Source: Clostridium sp. 'deep sea' (GTDB lineage: Bacteria > Bacillota > UBA994 > PWPR01). From it: DNA of 64,000 nucleotides. Shown here piece after piece: positions 47,745-56,049 of the stretch (the stretch's first letter is position 1; every line of letters begins with the position of its first letter). A program made the position numbers and the translations under genes. The DNA lies in NCBI RefSeq assembly GCF_014931565.1, contig NZ_CP063353.1, positions 496,001-560,000 on the forward strand, in the 5' to 3' direction. The notes below the pieces were generated by a model. The model was not told the DNA's origin. It ran no database searches and saw nothing but the letters and a program-made list of their open reading frames with translations.

Positions 47745-48713
47745 ATGAAGCACATTAAAAAGATTGCAGTATTAACAAGTGGAGGAGATGCTCCAGGTAT
47801 GAATGCCGCAATAAGAGCAGTAGTAAGAACTGCAGCCTTTTATAATATAGAGGTTATTGGCATTAAACGAGGTTATAAAGGTGCAATAGAAAAAGACTTT
47901 GTTGGCTTAAAGCCTAGGGACGTTGGTAACATAATTCAACGAGGTGGAACAGTATTATTTACAGCTCGGAGCCAAGAGTTTAAGACCCCACAGGGTCAGG
48001 AAATAGCAGCTAAAAACCTTAAAGATGAAGGCATTGATGCTTTGGTAGTTATAGGTGGAGATGGCTCTATGCATGGCGCGGCTGCTTTAGAGCGCCACAA
48101 TATAAAAGCTGTAGGCATACCTGCAACAATAGATAACGATATTTGGGGAACAGAAATTAGTTTGGGTGTAGATACTTGTTTAAACACCATTATTAGTGCT
48201 GTTGATAAGCTGAGAGACACAGCCTTAAGTCATGAGCGAATTTTTGTTATAGAAGTAATGGGTAATAGCTCTGGTTATCTAGCTATAGAAGCCGCTATTT
48301 CTGCAGGTGCTGAATCGGTAATTATACCAGAAGTCGAGTGTAGCTTTACAGAGATAAGTGATAGAATAAAACGTGGCTATAATAAAGGTAAAAAAAGCCA
48401 TATAATTATTGTGTCCGAAGGTGCTGCCAAAGCAAATAATGTTGCTGAAAACATTATTAAAGAAACAGGCATGGAGGTAAGAATAACAGTGCTAGGTCAT
48501 GTACAAAGAGGTGGCTCACCTACAGTGAGTGATAGAAATCTTGGTACACGGTTGGGCTATGAAGCTGTAAATGCCTTAGTTAAGGGTAACAATGGTGTTA
48601 TGGTTGGGGTAGACAAGAGCGAAATAAAGTATACAGCTTTACAGGAAGTAAAAACTTATACTCAAGTTGACATGAAAATGTATAAGGCAATTCAGAATAT
48701 TTTATCTAAGTAA
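47745..48713 (+). CDS. pfkA: 6-phosphofructokinase
   Basis: Makes fructose 1,6-bisphosphate in glycolysis. 322 residues with LTSGGDAPGMNAAIRAVVR, the nucleotide site VVIGGDGSMHGA (GGDGS points to ATP use rather than PPi), the catalytic Asp in PATIDNDIWGTE, VIEVMGNSSGYLA and LGHVQRGGSPTVSDR. The usual PGTIDND is PATIDND here, at the residue (Gly in ATP enzymes, Lys in PPi enzymes) linked to phosphoryl donor choice. No pyruvate kinase gene follows. Confidence 0.95.
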   Translation: MKHIKKIAVLTSGGDAPGMNAAIRAVVRTAAFYNIEVIGIKRGYKGAIEKDFVGLKPRDVGNIIQRGGTVLFTARSQEFKTPQGQEIAAKNLKDEGIDALVVIGGDGSMHGAAALERHNIKAVGIPATIDNDIWGTEISLGVDTCLNTIISAVDKLRDTALSHERIFVIEVMGNSSGYLAIEAAISAGAESVIIPEVECSFTEISDRIKRGYNKGKKSHIIIVSEGAAKANNVAENIIKETGMEVRITVLGHVQRGGSPTVSDRNLGTRLGYEAVNALVKGNNGVMVGVDKSEIKYTALQEVKTYTQVDMKMYKAIQNILSK

Positions 48714-48736
48714 AGATTCAAGAATGAATTATAAAC

Positions 48737-48784
48737 AATATCAAGATAAAGGGTAAGGATATTTTTACCCTTTATCTTGATATT
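48737..48784 (+). terminator. Long perfect hairpin after pfkA
   Basis: A 20-bp perfect stem, 48737-48756 with 48765-48784, with an 8-nt loop. The stem is unusually long; no strong T-run follows, so it may also protect the mRNA 3' end. Confidence 0.7.
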
Positions 48785-48820
48785 ATGTAAAACATAATAT
48801 CTCCATAGAACTATATTATA

Positions 48821-48895
48821 TGAAAATACTTATTACAATAGATATAGGCAGAACTACAACAACAACACTATTAATACCAGTAAAGAATAAATAGT
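48821..48895 (+). pseudogene. Possible remnant of a MutL/GlmL-type ASKHA protein
   Basis: A 24-codon frame reads MKILITIDIGRTTTTTLLIP before a stop. The pattern of a beta strand, D-x-G and a Thr run resembles the phosphate-1 loop at the N-terminus of GlmL/MutL-like ASKHA ATPases. Homologues of the next gene often lie beside such a protein. No ribosome binding site is seen. This may be chance. Confidence 0.25.
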
Positions 48896-48955
48896 AGTTA
48901 GTAGCTAGAGCTGAGTTGTCTACAAGGGTAGAAGCACGTTATACGGAGGTAGTCA

Positions 48956-50038
48956 ATGAGTTTTAATTATATTGAGCGAAAACGGAAGCTTCCTTATATG
49001 GGGACACTTTTTGTTAGTAAAGGTCAAAAGGTTAATTGTACTGATATAATTGGTGAAATGAACTACTATCCTGGTATGGTTAAAAAAATTAATATATCAA
49101 AACAACTAGCAATAAAACCAGAAAAAATAAATAGCGTTTTGACTGTAAAAAAAGGAGACCTAGTTAAGTTAGGAGAAATTTTAGCATTTAATACTCAATG
49201 GTTTAAAGATCAAATTGTTGTGAGTTCAGACAATGGTATTATAGGTATGGTATCAAAATATTTAGGAATATTATATTTAAGAAAATTAACTAAATTTAAT
49301 TCAGATAAGTATGAAGTACATAATGTTGAGCAAATTTTAGGGGTATCGCCTAAAATCGCAGAGAAATCTATCTCAATAAAAGTAGGTCAGGCTGTTTCCC
49401 CAGGACAAATAATAGCTAGTATTATACATAAAAATAATAATATGTGTTTGAACAGTATAACAACTAATATGTTTGGAACTGTAACAGACATAAATGATAA
49501 TATAATTAAAATTAAAAATACACAAATAAGCAAATATTTAAAATCTTATTTATCAGGAGAAGTTATATGTATTGATGAAAATTATTCAGTAACAATAAGG
49601 TCTAAGGTAATTAGAATTACTGGTAATTATGGTATTGGGGGAGAAAAGTGTGGTGTTCTAAAAGTCACTAATAAAAAAATATTAACATCAGACGATATTT
49701 TACCATCAGATAATGGAAAAATAATATTAACTAGAGGCTATATAAGTAAATCGGCTATCTTAAAAGCAGCCGAAACTAATGTTACTGCTATAATAGGGTC
49801 TAGCAGTGATTTATCAATAATAAGAAATTATGTGGGTAGTAATTTTATACCTAGCATAACAGGCGCAGAAGATGTAGCAACAGGATTAATTTTGATTAAT
49901 GGCTTTGGTCATAGTTTAATAAAGAGAACAATATTTGACTTATTAAGCAAGTTTGAAGGTAACAATATTGCACTTAATGGTACTACTCACATAAGAGCAG
50001 GAGCTATACGACCAGAAGTTCTTATCTTTAAAGATTAG
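48956..50038 (+). CDS. Conserved hypothetical protein with barrel-sandwich/KOW-like repeats
   Basis: 360 residues. Several short beta repeats with V-K-x-G-x-x-V-x-x-G spacing (VKKGDLVKLGEILAFN, IKVGQAVSPGQIIASI) look like biotinyl-lipoyl or barrel-sandwich modules. The C-terminal half, IGGEKCGVLKV, SITGAEDVATGLILINGFG and LNGTTHIRAGAIRPEVLI, is a conserved block I associate with uncharacterised proteins encoded next to GlmL-like genes. No catalytic motif recognised. Followed 18 nt later by another unknown gene, so the two likely act together. Cytosolic. Confidence 0.6.
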   Translation: MSFNYIERKRKLPYMGTLFVSKGQKVNCTDIIGEMNYYPGMVKKINISKQLAIKPEKINSVLTVKKGDLVKLGEILAFNTQWFKDQIVVSSDNGIIGMVSKYLGILYLRKLTKFNSDKYEVHNVEQILGVSPKIAEKSISIKVGQAVSPGQIIASIIHKNNNMCLNSITTNMFGTVTDINDNIIKIKNTQISKYLKSYLSGEVICIDENYSVTIRSKVIRITGNYGIGGEKCGVLKVTNKKILTSDDILPSDNGKIILTRGYISKSAILKAAETNVTAIIGSSSDLSIIRNYVGSNFIPSITGAEDVATGLILINGFGHSLIKRTIFDLLSKFEGNNIALNGTTHIRAGAIRPEVLIFKD

Positions 50039-50056
50039 GTTAGGAGTTAAATAATT

Positions 50057-51025
50057 ATGACCAATAGTGTAATAACTTATATAGAAAATAAAAAAGAATT
50101 TTATGATAAGTACAAAAATATATTACCTATTAAAAATAGAAAAAGCATCATAAATAAAATCATAAATGTCAATAAATTAAATAACATTGATGTTATGGAG
50201 TTAAATATAACTAAGTGGATAAAGAATGTTAATGACAAATTTTACTCAACTATACCTATTTTAAATCCCGAAAATACTTCAAATTTAAATAATTTATTTA
50301 AAGATATAGCTACGACCGTTTCAAAAGAATCAAAATATATTATTAATGAATTAGCAAGCAATACTGATGTTTCTATTCATGGAATTTTATGCCACATAGT
50401 ATTACTTAACTTGTGGCAAAGAATATATGCATTAAATAATAAAAATGAATCTGGTGGTAGTTTAATTATTATAAATAATCCAGATAATTGCAATATATTA
50501 ACTAACGATGTAATAAGTATAAATCATAATAAACTATTATTATATTGGAATAATAATCTGCAGCAAAATAGTAATGTTATCTCTAAATTATTTACAAACA
50601 AGTATACTATAAAAATGATACGTACGTTAGATAATAAAGGGTTTATTATACCTAATGGAGGAATGGAAGAACCGTTTATAGAGTTAAGACTAGCTAAACC
50701 TATTCGCTTAAATGGTAGTTTAGTACCATCAATTAAAATAACTATTCAAGATATAAATTATAGAGAGATTAAATCCATTAAGAAAGAGCTACAATGCCTT
50801 ACTCGTATCGGTAATAAGTACCTACCTGATATTAAGAAAATCATTTTAGATAATAAGAGTGATATATTTTACAATGCTAAGTATTTGAGTAACTGCGATA
50901 TAATCCAAGCTGGATACTATGTATGGTGTTATTCTATTTTTCAGCAATGGACTAAGACTAAAGTTATAAGTAATTTAAAACCTGTAATTAATATATTTAG
51001 TGAAAATTATAAGAGTATTTTTTAA
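50057..51025 (+). CDS. Hypothetical protein, Asn/Ile/Lys-rich
   Basis: 322 residues, no family recognised. Very rich in Asn, Ile and Lys, matching the lower GC of this stretch. No signal peptide or membrane segment. The middle holds IIINNPDNCNILTNDVISIN and a Gly-containing turn FIIPNGGMEEPFIELRLAKP. It follows the barrel-sandwich gene by 18 nt and is probably its operon partner. Confidence 0.55.
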   Translation: MTNSVITYIENKKEFYDKYKNILPIKNRKSIINKIINVNKLNNIDVMELNITKWIKNVNDKFYSTIPILNPENTSNLNNLFKDIATTVSKESKYIINELASNTDVSIHGILCHIVLLNLWQRIYALNNKNESGGSLIIINNPDNCNILTNDVISINHNKLLLYWNNNLQQNSNVISKLFTNKYTIKMIRTLDNKGFIIPNGGMEEPFIELRLAKPIRLNGSLVPSIKITIQDINYREIKSIKKELQCLTRIGNKYLPDIKKIILDNKSDIFYNAKYLSNCDIIQAGYYVWCYSIFQQWTKTKVISNLKPVINIFSENYKSIF

Positions 51026-51095
51026 TATATCAACTTAAAATCAGTGGTTTATTCATTTATAACTTTATAACCTTCATATAATGTAAGTAACTCTA

Positions 51096-51156
51096 AAAAT
51101 AATCCCATTACTTTTTTCTAAGAATTAGAAACAGTATGTTTGGGATTATTTTTTTT
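51096..51156 (+). terminator. Intrinsic terminator upstream of the RiPP locus
   Basis: AAAATAATCCCA (51096-51107) and TGGGATTATTTT (51141-51152) pair across a 33-nt loop and are followed by a T-run. This separates the preceding hypothetical genes from the peptide cluster. The rest of the 311-base gap is AT-rich and holds the promoter listed next. Confidence 0.7.
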
Positions 51157-51286
51157 AACTTGTTAACAGCATAGATGTTTAAAAAAATGATTTTAAGGCT
51201 CTTTTATTGATCATTAAATAAACATATTGTTATACAAAATAAATGATAATAATTTAATTAAAATACTAAAAAAATAAGTAAATTAA

Positions 51287-51316
51287 TTTACAATTTATAG
51301 CATATAGAGTTATAAT
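51287..51316 (+). promoter_or_regulatory. Promoter of precursor peptide 1
   Basis: TTTACA (51287-51292), 18-bp spacer, TATAAT (51311-51316), then the AAAGGAGGTG ribosome binding site 21 bases before the ATG is reached. Confidence 0.65.
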
Positions 51317-51336
51317 ATAGTAAAGGAGGTGTAAAC

Positions 51337-51432
51337 ATGAAATTTATTGTTAAGCCTAAACCAGTTAACAAAGATTATGAGCCTTGGTGCCCAACATTTT
51401 GTCCATGTCGTTGGCCTAACAGAATGGTTTAA
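51337..51432 (+). CDS. Putative RiPP precursor peptide 1 (3 Cys)
   Basis: 31 residues. It opens MKFIVKPKPVNKDYEP and ends in a Cys/Trp/Pro-rich core, WCPTFCPCRWPNRMV, with Cys18, Cys22 and Cys24. A near-perfect ribosome binding site (AAAGGAGGTG) precedes the ATG. A terminator-like hairpin and then a radical SAM/SPASM gene follow, the arrangement of a peptide substrate and its maturase. The start resembles the two other small peptides in this locus. In outline it recalls clostridial Clo7bot or CLI_3235-type Cys-rich peptides, which I cannot confirm. Likely modification: Cys-based crosslinks such as thioethers. Confidence 0.7.
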   Translation: MKFIVKPKPVNKDYEPWCPTFCPCRWPNRMV

Positions 51433-51478
51433 TTAATTAGTAGTGTAAATAAAAATACATTTACTTAATATAAGTACT

Positions 51479-51512
51479 ATAACTCGTTAAAAATAGGACG
51501 AGTTATTTTTTC
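51479..51512 (+). terminator. Terminator/attenuator between peptide 1 and its radical SAM gene
   Basis: ATAACTCGT (51479-51487) and ACGAGTTAT (51498-51506) with a T-run. Partial read-through would give much more peptide mRNA than enzyme mRNA. Confidence 0.8.
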
Positions 51513-51561
51513 TAAATATAAGTAAACTCATAAATTGAATAGAATTAATATGGGGGTTAAA

Positions 51562-52851
51562 ATGAAAGTTTCGAAGTTTAATTTTTATTATCCATTGCCC
51601 AATCAAGATATTTTAATTTATAATACTGCTACTAACTCACTGGCCGTAATTGAAGAAGAAAATTTTACTTATATAAAAGATAAAGCAAATAAAAATGTAA
51701 TAATAGAGGATCAAGAACTACTTAATAATTTATTATTAGGTGGCTTTGTAGTTGAAAATAGTGTAAACGAACTCGATTTACTAAAGTTAAAGCTATTAGA
51801 ATCTCGTTTTGATAAAAGAGGTTTTAGCTTAACTATAGCACCTACATTAGACTGTGACTTCGAATGTATTTACTGCTATGAAAAAAATAATCAAATCAAC
51901 ACTTATATGTCTTTAAAAACCCAAAATCAATTAATGAATTTTATACAGAATAGATTAAGAGGTTTAGAGAAATTTAAAATATCCTGGTATGGAGGAGAGC
52001 CTTTACTAGCAATGGATATTATTGAAAATCTTAGTAATAAAATAATTAAAATTTGTAGAGAGCGACATATAGAGTATTCAGCTAGTATAGTTACCAATGG
52101 CTATAGTTTAACAGCAGAAATTGCCCAAAAACTAAAAAATTTTGCTATTAATAAGGTTCAAATAACAATTGATGGTCCTAAAGATACCCATAATCTTCGT
52201 CGGCCACTTAAAAATGGAGGACCAACCTTTGAGAAAATACTAGAAAATATTAAGAATGTATGTGACATACTTACAGTCGCCATTAGAATAAATGTAGATA
52301 AAAAGAACATTGAGCAATTTGATGAGGTATTAGATATATTAGTTAAAAACAAATTACAGAGTAAAATACAAGTTTACTTAGGTTTTGTTGACGATGCTAA
52401 TAACTGTTATTCACCAGCTAAATGTCTTTCTTCAAATAAATTTTTTAAACTTAACTATGAAACAAACAAGAAAATTAGAGCCAAAAACTTTATGAATACT
52501 AAAAAAGTTTACCCTGAGCTAGTAAATAATTATTGTGGAGCTGACCATATTGCTCATTATGTAGTTGGACCAACAGGTCTTTTATATAAGTGTGTAAATG
52601 ATATTGGAATCCGTAATAAAGCTGTTGATAGTGTTTTTTATAATTCAAGTAATAAATATAATATTTCTTTATACAATGCCTACATGTTAAATATGCCTAC
52701 TGAAGACCCTGTGTGCAGTAAATGTAATCTACTTCCCATATGTATGGGCGGGTGTCCACACACTAAAATTAATAGTAAAAAAAGTAGCTGCTCAGAATAT
52801 AAGTATAACCTTGAGAACTACTTAAAGCAGTACGCACAAGACTTTATCTAA
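51562..52851 (+). CDS. Radical SAM/SPASM peptide maturase 1
   Basis: 429 residues. An N-terminal recognition-like region (about 1-85, MKVSKFNFYYPLPNQDILIYN) leads to the radical SAM core with CDFECIYC (Cys98, 102, 105 binding the SAM [4Fe-4S]), SWYGGEPLLA and VTNGYSL. The C-terminal SPASM domain has CGADHIAHYVVGPTGLLYKC, CSKCNLLPICMGGCPH and a final CSEYKYNLE, enough Cys for two auxiliary clusters. Closely related to maturases 2 and 3 downstream. Probably modifies peptide 1. The start is ATG 51562, which aligns with the MKLSKYNF start of its paralogues; the longest frame runs from TTG 51535. Confidence 0.88.
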   Translation: MKVSKFNFYYPLPNQDILIYNTATNSLAVIEEENFTYIKDKANKNVIIEDQELLNNLLLGGFVVENSVNELDLLKLKLLESRFDKRGFSLTIAPTLDCDFECIYCYEKNNQINTYMSLKTQNQLMNFIQNRLRGLEKFKISWYGGEPLLAMDIIENLSNKIIKICRERHIEYSASIVTNGYSLTAEIAQKLKNFAINKVQITIDGPKDTHNLRRPLKNGGPTFEKILENIKNVCDILTVAIRINVDKKNIEQFDEVLDILVKNKLQSKIQVYLGFVDDANNCYSPAKCLSSNKFFKLNYETNKKIRAKNFMNTKKVYPELVNNYCGADHIAHYVVGPTGLLYKCVNDIGIRNKAVDSVFYNSSNKYNISLYNAYMLNMPTEDPVCSKCNLLPICMGGCPHTKINSKKSSCSEYKYNLENYLKQYAQDFI

Positions 52852-52891
52852 GTAGACAAAAAGAACAACAAGCATGTTAAATATACATATA

Positions 52892-52924
52892 TCGACAATA
52901 GTAGAGTCCAGTAAATGGTATAAT
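52892..52924 (+). promoter_or_regulatory. TCGACA element and extended -10 upstream of the ABC transporter gene
   Basis: ATATATCGACA (TCGACA at 52892-52897), 21-bp spacer, TGGTATAAT (TATAAT at 52919-52924). The same TCGACA-21-TATAAT layout precedes peptide 2. The spacer is too long for an ordinary -35, so TCGACA may be an activator site helped by the extended -10. Confidence 0.45.
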
Positions 52925-53005
52925 GGATTATAATATCTCTGCTTAGGAAGCATATATTAATTTATATTTATTTTTAACTAGCCTAAAGATTAAATTACAG
53001 AGAAG

Positions 53006-54673
53006 GTGTTTAATATAGAAATTATAAAGTATATTTATCCGTATATTAAAAAGCATAAATGGAAATTTGCATTTTTAGTATCACTTAATGTTTTTAGCTT
53101 TTTTGTAGCTATGCTAATACCCACGTTAGGTGGTAAATACATAGACTTGCTAAATAAATTAACCTCAGTTAATACTATAATAAGGTTTTCTGTATATATG
53201 TGTTTATTATTATTTTTTGATATTGTTTTAAACTTTATAAAAAGGATAACTTTAATTAAGCTAGGTGCTAATATTTCATTTGATATTAACTATGACGTTA
53301 TTGATCATATTAAAAAGTTGCCTTTAAAAGAATTAAATGGTTATGATTCAGTATATTTAAACCAGAGAATAAATTCTGATGCTAATATTTTAGCCTCATT
53401 TGCATTAGAAAAATGTGTAAATACAGTTTTTCAAGTATTCTATTTTATAGGGTCAGTTATTATTCTTTTTAGGGTAAGCCTACAAATAACCTTTGTTTTA
53501 TTAGCAGTAATACCGTTTTTTATCGTTAATTATATTTACTTTAGAAAAAAGCTATATAGCACCAATAAACTTATGAAAGAATCTGGTAATAAGTTTTTTT
53601 CAGACATGAATGAGCAGTTGTTTAATATTAAACTGATTAAAACAAATTCATGGTTTAGTATACTGGGAAATAAATTAAAAAGAAGCTATCATTTATTCTA
53701 TGAAAATTTAATAAGACACCATAAATTAACGTATGCTTTTTCAGGATTAGGATCAATTGGTAGCAATACAGGTAAGGTAATAGTGTTCTTAATAGGTGGT
53801 ATCCAGGTTATAAATAGTAAAATAACCATAGGTGACTTTACTATGATTAATAGCTATTTTGTTAAGATATTAGGGGCGGTACAGACATTTTTAGGATTTG
53901 GTGTTAGTTATCAAGATACCTTGGTGTCTTATAATCGTTTATTAGAGCTTCTTAATAAGCAAAAAGAGCATAATGGAGTTGAGTCTTTAGAACATATAGA
54001 TACTATAGAAATTAAAAATGCGAGCTTTAATTATGATAATGAAAGTGAAATAATAAGTAATTTTAATTATACTTTTGAAAAGGGTAAAGTGTACACTATA
54101 CTTGGTGATAATGGAACAGGAAAAAGTACTTTATTTAGTTTAATTCTAGGTCTTTATATCGATGACTATAAAGGAAATATTACTTATAACAATAAGAATA
54201 TTAAAGATCTTGACTTATACGAAATTAGAAAAAACTTCTTTGGAGTAACTGAGCAAGAGCCAATGTTATTTAAGGGCAGTATATTAAGCAATATTACCTT
54301 TGGTTTGGATAATGTTGATAGCGAATTTATCACTAAAATATGTTCTATACTAAGTATAGATAGTTTTATAAACAAACATGGACAAGGTTTAGATTTAGAA
54401 TTAGAAGAACGCTCAAAAAATATTTCAGGTGGAGAAAAACAAAAGTTATCATTAATAAGAACATTCATAAAAGAAGCTAGTGTATTATTGTTAGATGAAC
54501 CTATATCAGCTTTAGATAGCACTAGCATATTACTATTAAAGAACTATCTTCAAGAAATAAAGCATAATAAAATTATTATTATCATCACTCATAATTTAGA
54601 GATAATTGATATTTCTGATGAAATTATAGATTTAAACAAGCTTAAAGAAAAAAGACTATCATTAGCCCAATGA
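53006..54673 (+). CDS. ABC exporter (fused membrane and ATPase domains)
   Basis: 555 residues: a six-helix exporter membrane domain (about 15-300) followed by an ATPase with Walker A LGDNGTGKST (about 369-378), signature NISGGEKQKLSLIR and Walker B ASVLLLDEPISALDS. There is no N-terminal C39 peptidase domain, so it would export already cut peptides or leave cutting to another enzyme. Its position between the first and second peptide/radical SAM pairs makes it the likely exporter of the modified peptides. GTG start with a weak ribosome binding site, so the exact start is uncertain. Confidence 0.85.
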   Translation: MFNIEIIKYIYPYIKKHKWKFAFLVSLNVFSFFVAMLIPTLGGKYIDLLNKLTSVNTIIRFSVYMCLLLFFDIVLNFIKRITLIKLGANISFDINYDVIDHIKKLPLKELNGYDSVYLNQRINSDANILASFALEKCVNTVFQVFYFIGSVIILFRVSLQITFVLLAVIPFFIVNYIYFRKKLYSTNKLMKESGNKFFSDMNEQLFNIKLIKTNSWFSILGNKLKRSYHLFYENLIRHHKLTYAFSGLGSIGSNTGKVIVFLIGGIQVINSKITIGDFTMINSYFVKILGAVQTFLGFGVSYQDTLVSYNRLLELLNKQKEHNGVESLEHIDTIEIKNASFNYDNESEIISNFNYTFEKGKVYTILGDNGTGKSTLFSLILGLYIDDYKGNITYNNKNIKDLDLYEIRKNFFGVTEQEPMLFKGSILSNITFGLDNVDSEFITKICSILSIDSFINKHGQGLDLELEERSKNISGGEKQKLSLIRTFIKEASVLLLDEPISALDSTSILLLKNYLQEIKHNKIIIIITHNLEIIDISDEIIDLNKLKEKRLSLAQ

Positions 54674-54700
54674 TTTCTTTAATGATTATTATTAAATAAT

Positions 54701-54728
54701 AGGTCACGTAAGCTAGCTTAAGTGACCT
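54701..54728. terminator. Bidirectional terminator-like hairpin
   Basis: AGGTCAC-g-TAAGC-ta-GCTTA-a-GTGACCT forms a nearly continuous stem between the convergent ABC transporter and TtcA-type genes. Confidence 0.65.
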
Positions 54729-54753
54729 TGATAATAACAATACCAATAATTTA

Positions 54754-55482
54754 TTAGTATCTCTTATTCCAAAAAGACTTTAAAGCAGCAAAAATTCTTA
54801 AAGGAATATGTGAATCATATTCAGCTTGTTGTAATAAAAGATTTTTAATATACTGACGTTTTGTAAAACCGTCAGCAGGGCAAAATTTTTGGCTTGTTAC
54901 TGGTAAATTCAAGTTCTTAGATAATGTTAAAGTTACATTTTCTCTTATATACACAAGTGGTCGAACCATTGTAATTTTCTGTCTATCTAAATAAGCAGAT
55001 GGGTAAAAACAATCAATTTTGCCGGAAAAAAACATGCTCATCAAAAGAGTTTCAACTGCATCATCAAGGTGATGACCAAGTGCCATAACATTAAAACCTT
55101 CTCTACTAGCAACATTCATTAAAGCACCATTTCTCATACGTGAACATAAAGAGCAAGGATTACTTTCTTGACGATGATCAAAAACAATTTTTGCAATATC
55201 TGTTTTTTCAATGTGTAACACAATATTATTAGTTTTGCAAAACTCTATAATATTGCTCCAATCTGCCTGTTTAGTAGACCAACCTAAATCGATAATAATT
55301 GCATGTAAATTATACTTAATTGGCAAAATAGCTTGTAACTCTTTTAGAGCATACAAACAGGTAAGGCTATCTTTTCCTCCCGACACTGCTACAGCTAGTT
55401 TATCACCATCTTTTATCATATTGAAGTCACCAATGGCTCTTTTTACTTTAATCAATAAATCTTTGCTTAGTTTTTTACTCAT
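54754..55482 (-). CDS. TtcA-family tRNA 2-thiocytidine synthetase-like protein
   Basis: 242 residues of the PP-loop ATPase family: AVSGGKDSLTCLYALKEL (ATP pyrophosphatase loop), Cys pair in PCSLCSRMRNGAL, MALGHHLDDAVETLLM and a C-terminal FCPADG. TtcA-type enzymes thiolate C32 of tRNA with an FeS cluster. Shorter than E. coli TtcA (about 311) but typical for Clostridia. AAGGA lies 7 nt before the ATG. It is the only minus-strand gene within the RiPP locus; a sulfur role in peptide modification is conceivable but unsupported. Confidence 0.82.
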   Translation of the reverse strand: MSKKLSKDLLIKVKRAIGDFNMIKDGDKLAVAVSGGKDSLTCLYALKELQAILPIKYNLHAIIIDLGWSTKQADWSNIIEFCKTNNIVLHIEKTDIAKIVFDHRQESNPCSLCSRMRNGALMNVASREGFNVMALGHHLDDAVETLLMSMFFSGKIDCFYPSAYLDRQKITMVRPLVYIRENVTLTLSKNLNLPVTSQKFCPADGFTKRQYIKNLLLQQAEYDSHIPLRIFAALKSFWNKRY

Positions 55483-55578
55483 AGTTCGTCCTTAAAACTT
55501 TTTTATCATTATAACACTAAATCGAGGTTATCTATAAAAAAAATCCAGACCATATAAATCATAAGTATTATACAAAAA

Positions 55579-55611
55579 TCGACACAGTTGTATACCATAA
55601 ATTGGTATAAT
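55579..55611 (+). promoter_or_regulatory. TCGACA element and extended -10 upstream of peptide 2
   Basis: TCGACA (55579-55584), 21-bp spacer, TGGTATAAT (TATAAT 55606-55611). The spacer includes a 7-bp inverted repeat, TATACCA-taaat-TGGTATA, that overlaps the -10 and could be an operator. Confidence 0.45.
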
Positions 55612-55647
55612 AAAAATAGACAAAATGGTGATTAGGAGGTGTATTTT

Positions 55648-55734
55648 ATGTTATTTTTAGTAAACACAAAAAAAGCAAAAGAGAGACAATACTGTTGCGA
55701 TCCATATGCAAGATTTTGTGAATTTGTTAACTAG
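55648..55734 (+). CDS. Putative RiPP precursor peptide 2 (3 Cys)
   Basis: 28 residues. It opens MLFLVNTKKAKERQ and ends YCCDPYARFCEFVN, with Cys16, Cys17 and Cys24. A strong TTAGGAGGTG ribosome binding site precedes the ATG. As with peptide 1, a terminator and then a radical SAM/SPASM gene follow. The N-terminal M-x-F-[I/L]-V motif is shared with peptide 1, while the Cys spacing is different (adjacent pair plus one). Confidence 0.65.
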   Translation: MLFLVNTKKAKERQYCCDPYARFCEFVN

Positions 55735-55780
55735 AGTTACCTAATACTCAGTAAAATAGTTACAGACAATATTTAAACCG

Positions 55781-55811
55781 ACCTTGTTTAAGTAAACAAG
55801 GTTTTTTTTTT
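55781..55811 (+). terminator. Terminator/attenuator between peptide 2 and its radical SAM gene
   Basis: ACCTTGTTT-aagt-AAACAAGGT with a run of nine or more T. The remaining part of this 315-base gap (to 56049) is AT-rich and holds the TCGACA element at 55932. Confidence 0.85.
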
Positions 55812-55931
55812 GCAACTAAAAACTTATAAGTAAAGTATAAATGCTTTTTTTTTTTATTTATAGAGAACTTCATTTAACAAATTATTAAAGAAATATGAAT
55901 ATTACTAAATATTGATAAATAACCACATATA

Positions 55932-55960
55932 TCGACATAATTTTGATCATAGTGTATGAT
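55932..55960 (+). promoter_or_regulatory. TCGACA element upstream of radical SAM gene 2
   Basis: CATATATCGACA (TCGACA 55932-55937) followed after 17 bp by TATGAT (55955-55960) or after 21 bp by ATATAT. With the 17-bp reading it would be a near-normal sigma-A promoter; the upstream ATATATCGACA matches that of the ABC gene. Confidence 0.4.
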
Positions 55961-56049
55961 ATATTTATACTAATAATAGTAATAATAACCATTTTACTAT
56001 TATTAAATAAATATGTTAAACAACACTATTAAATTAAGTGGAGGTAAAA

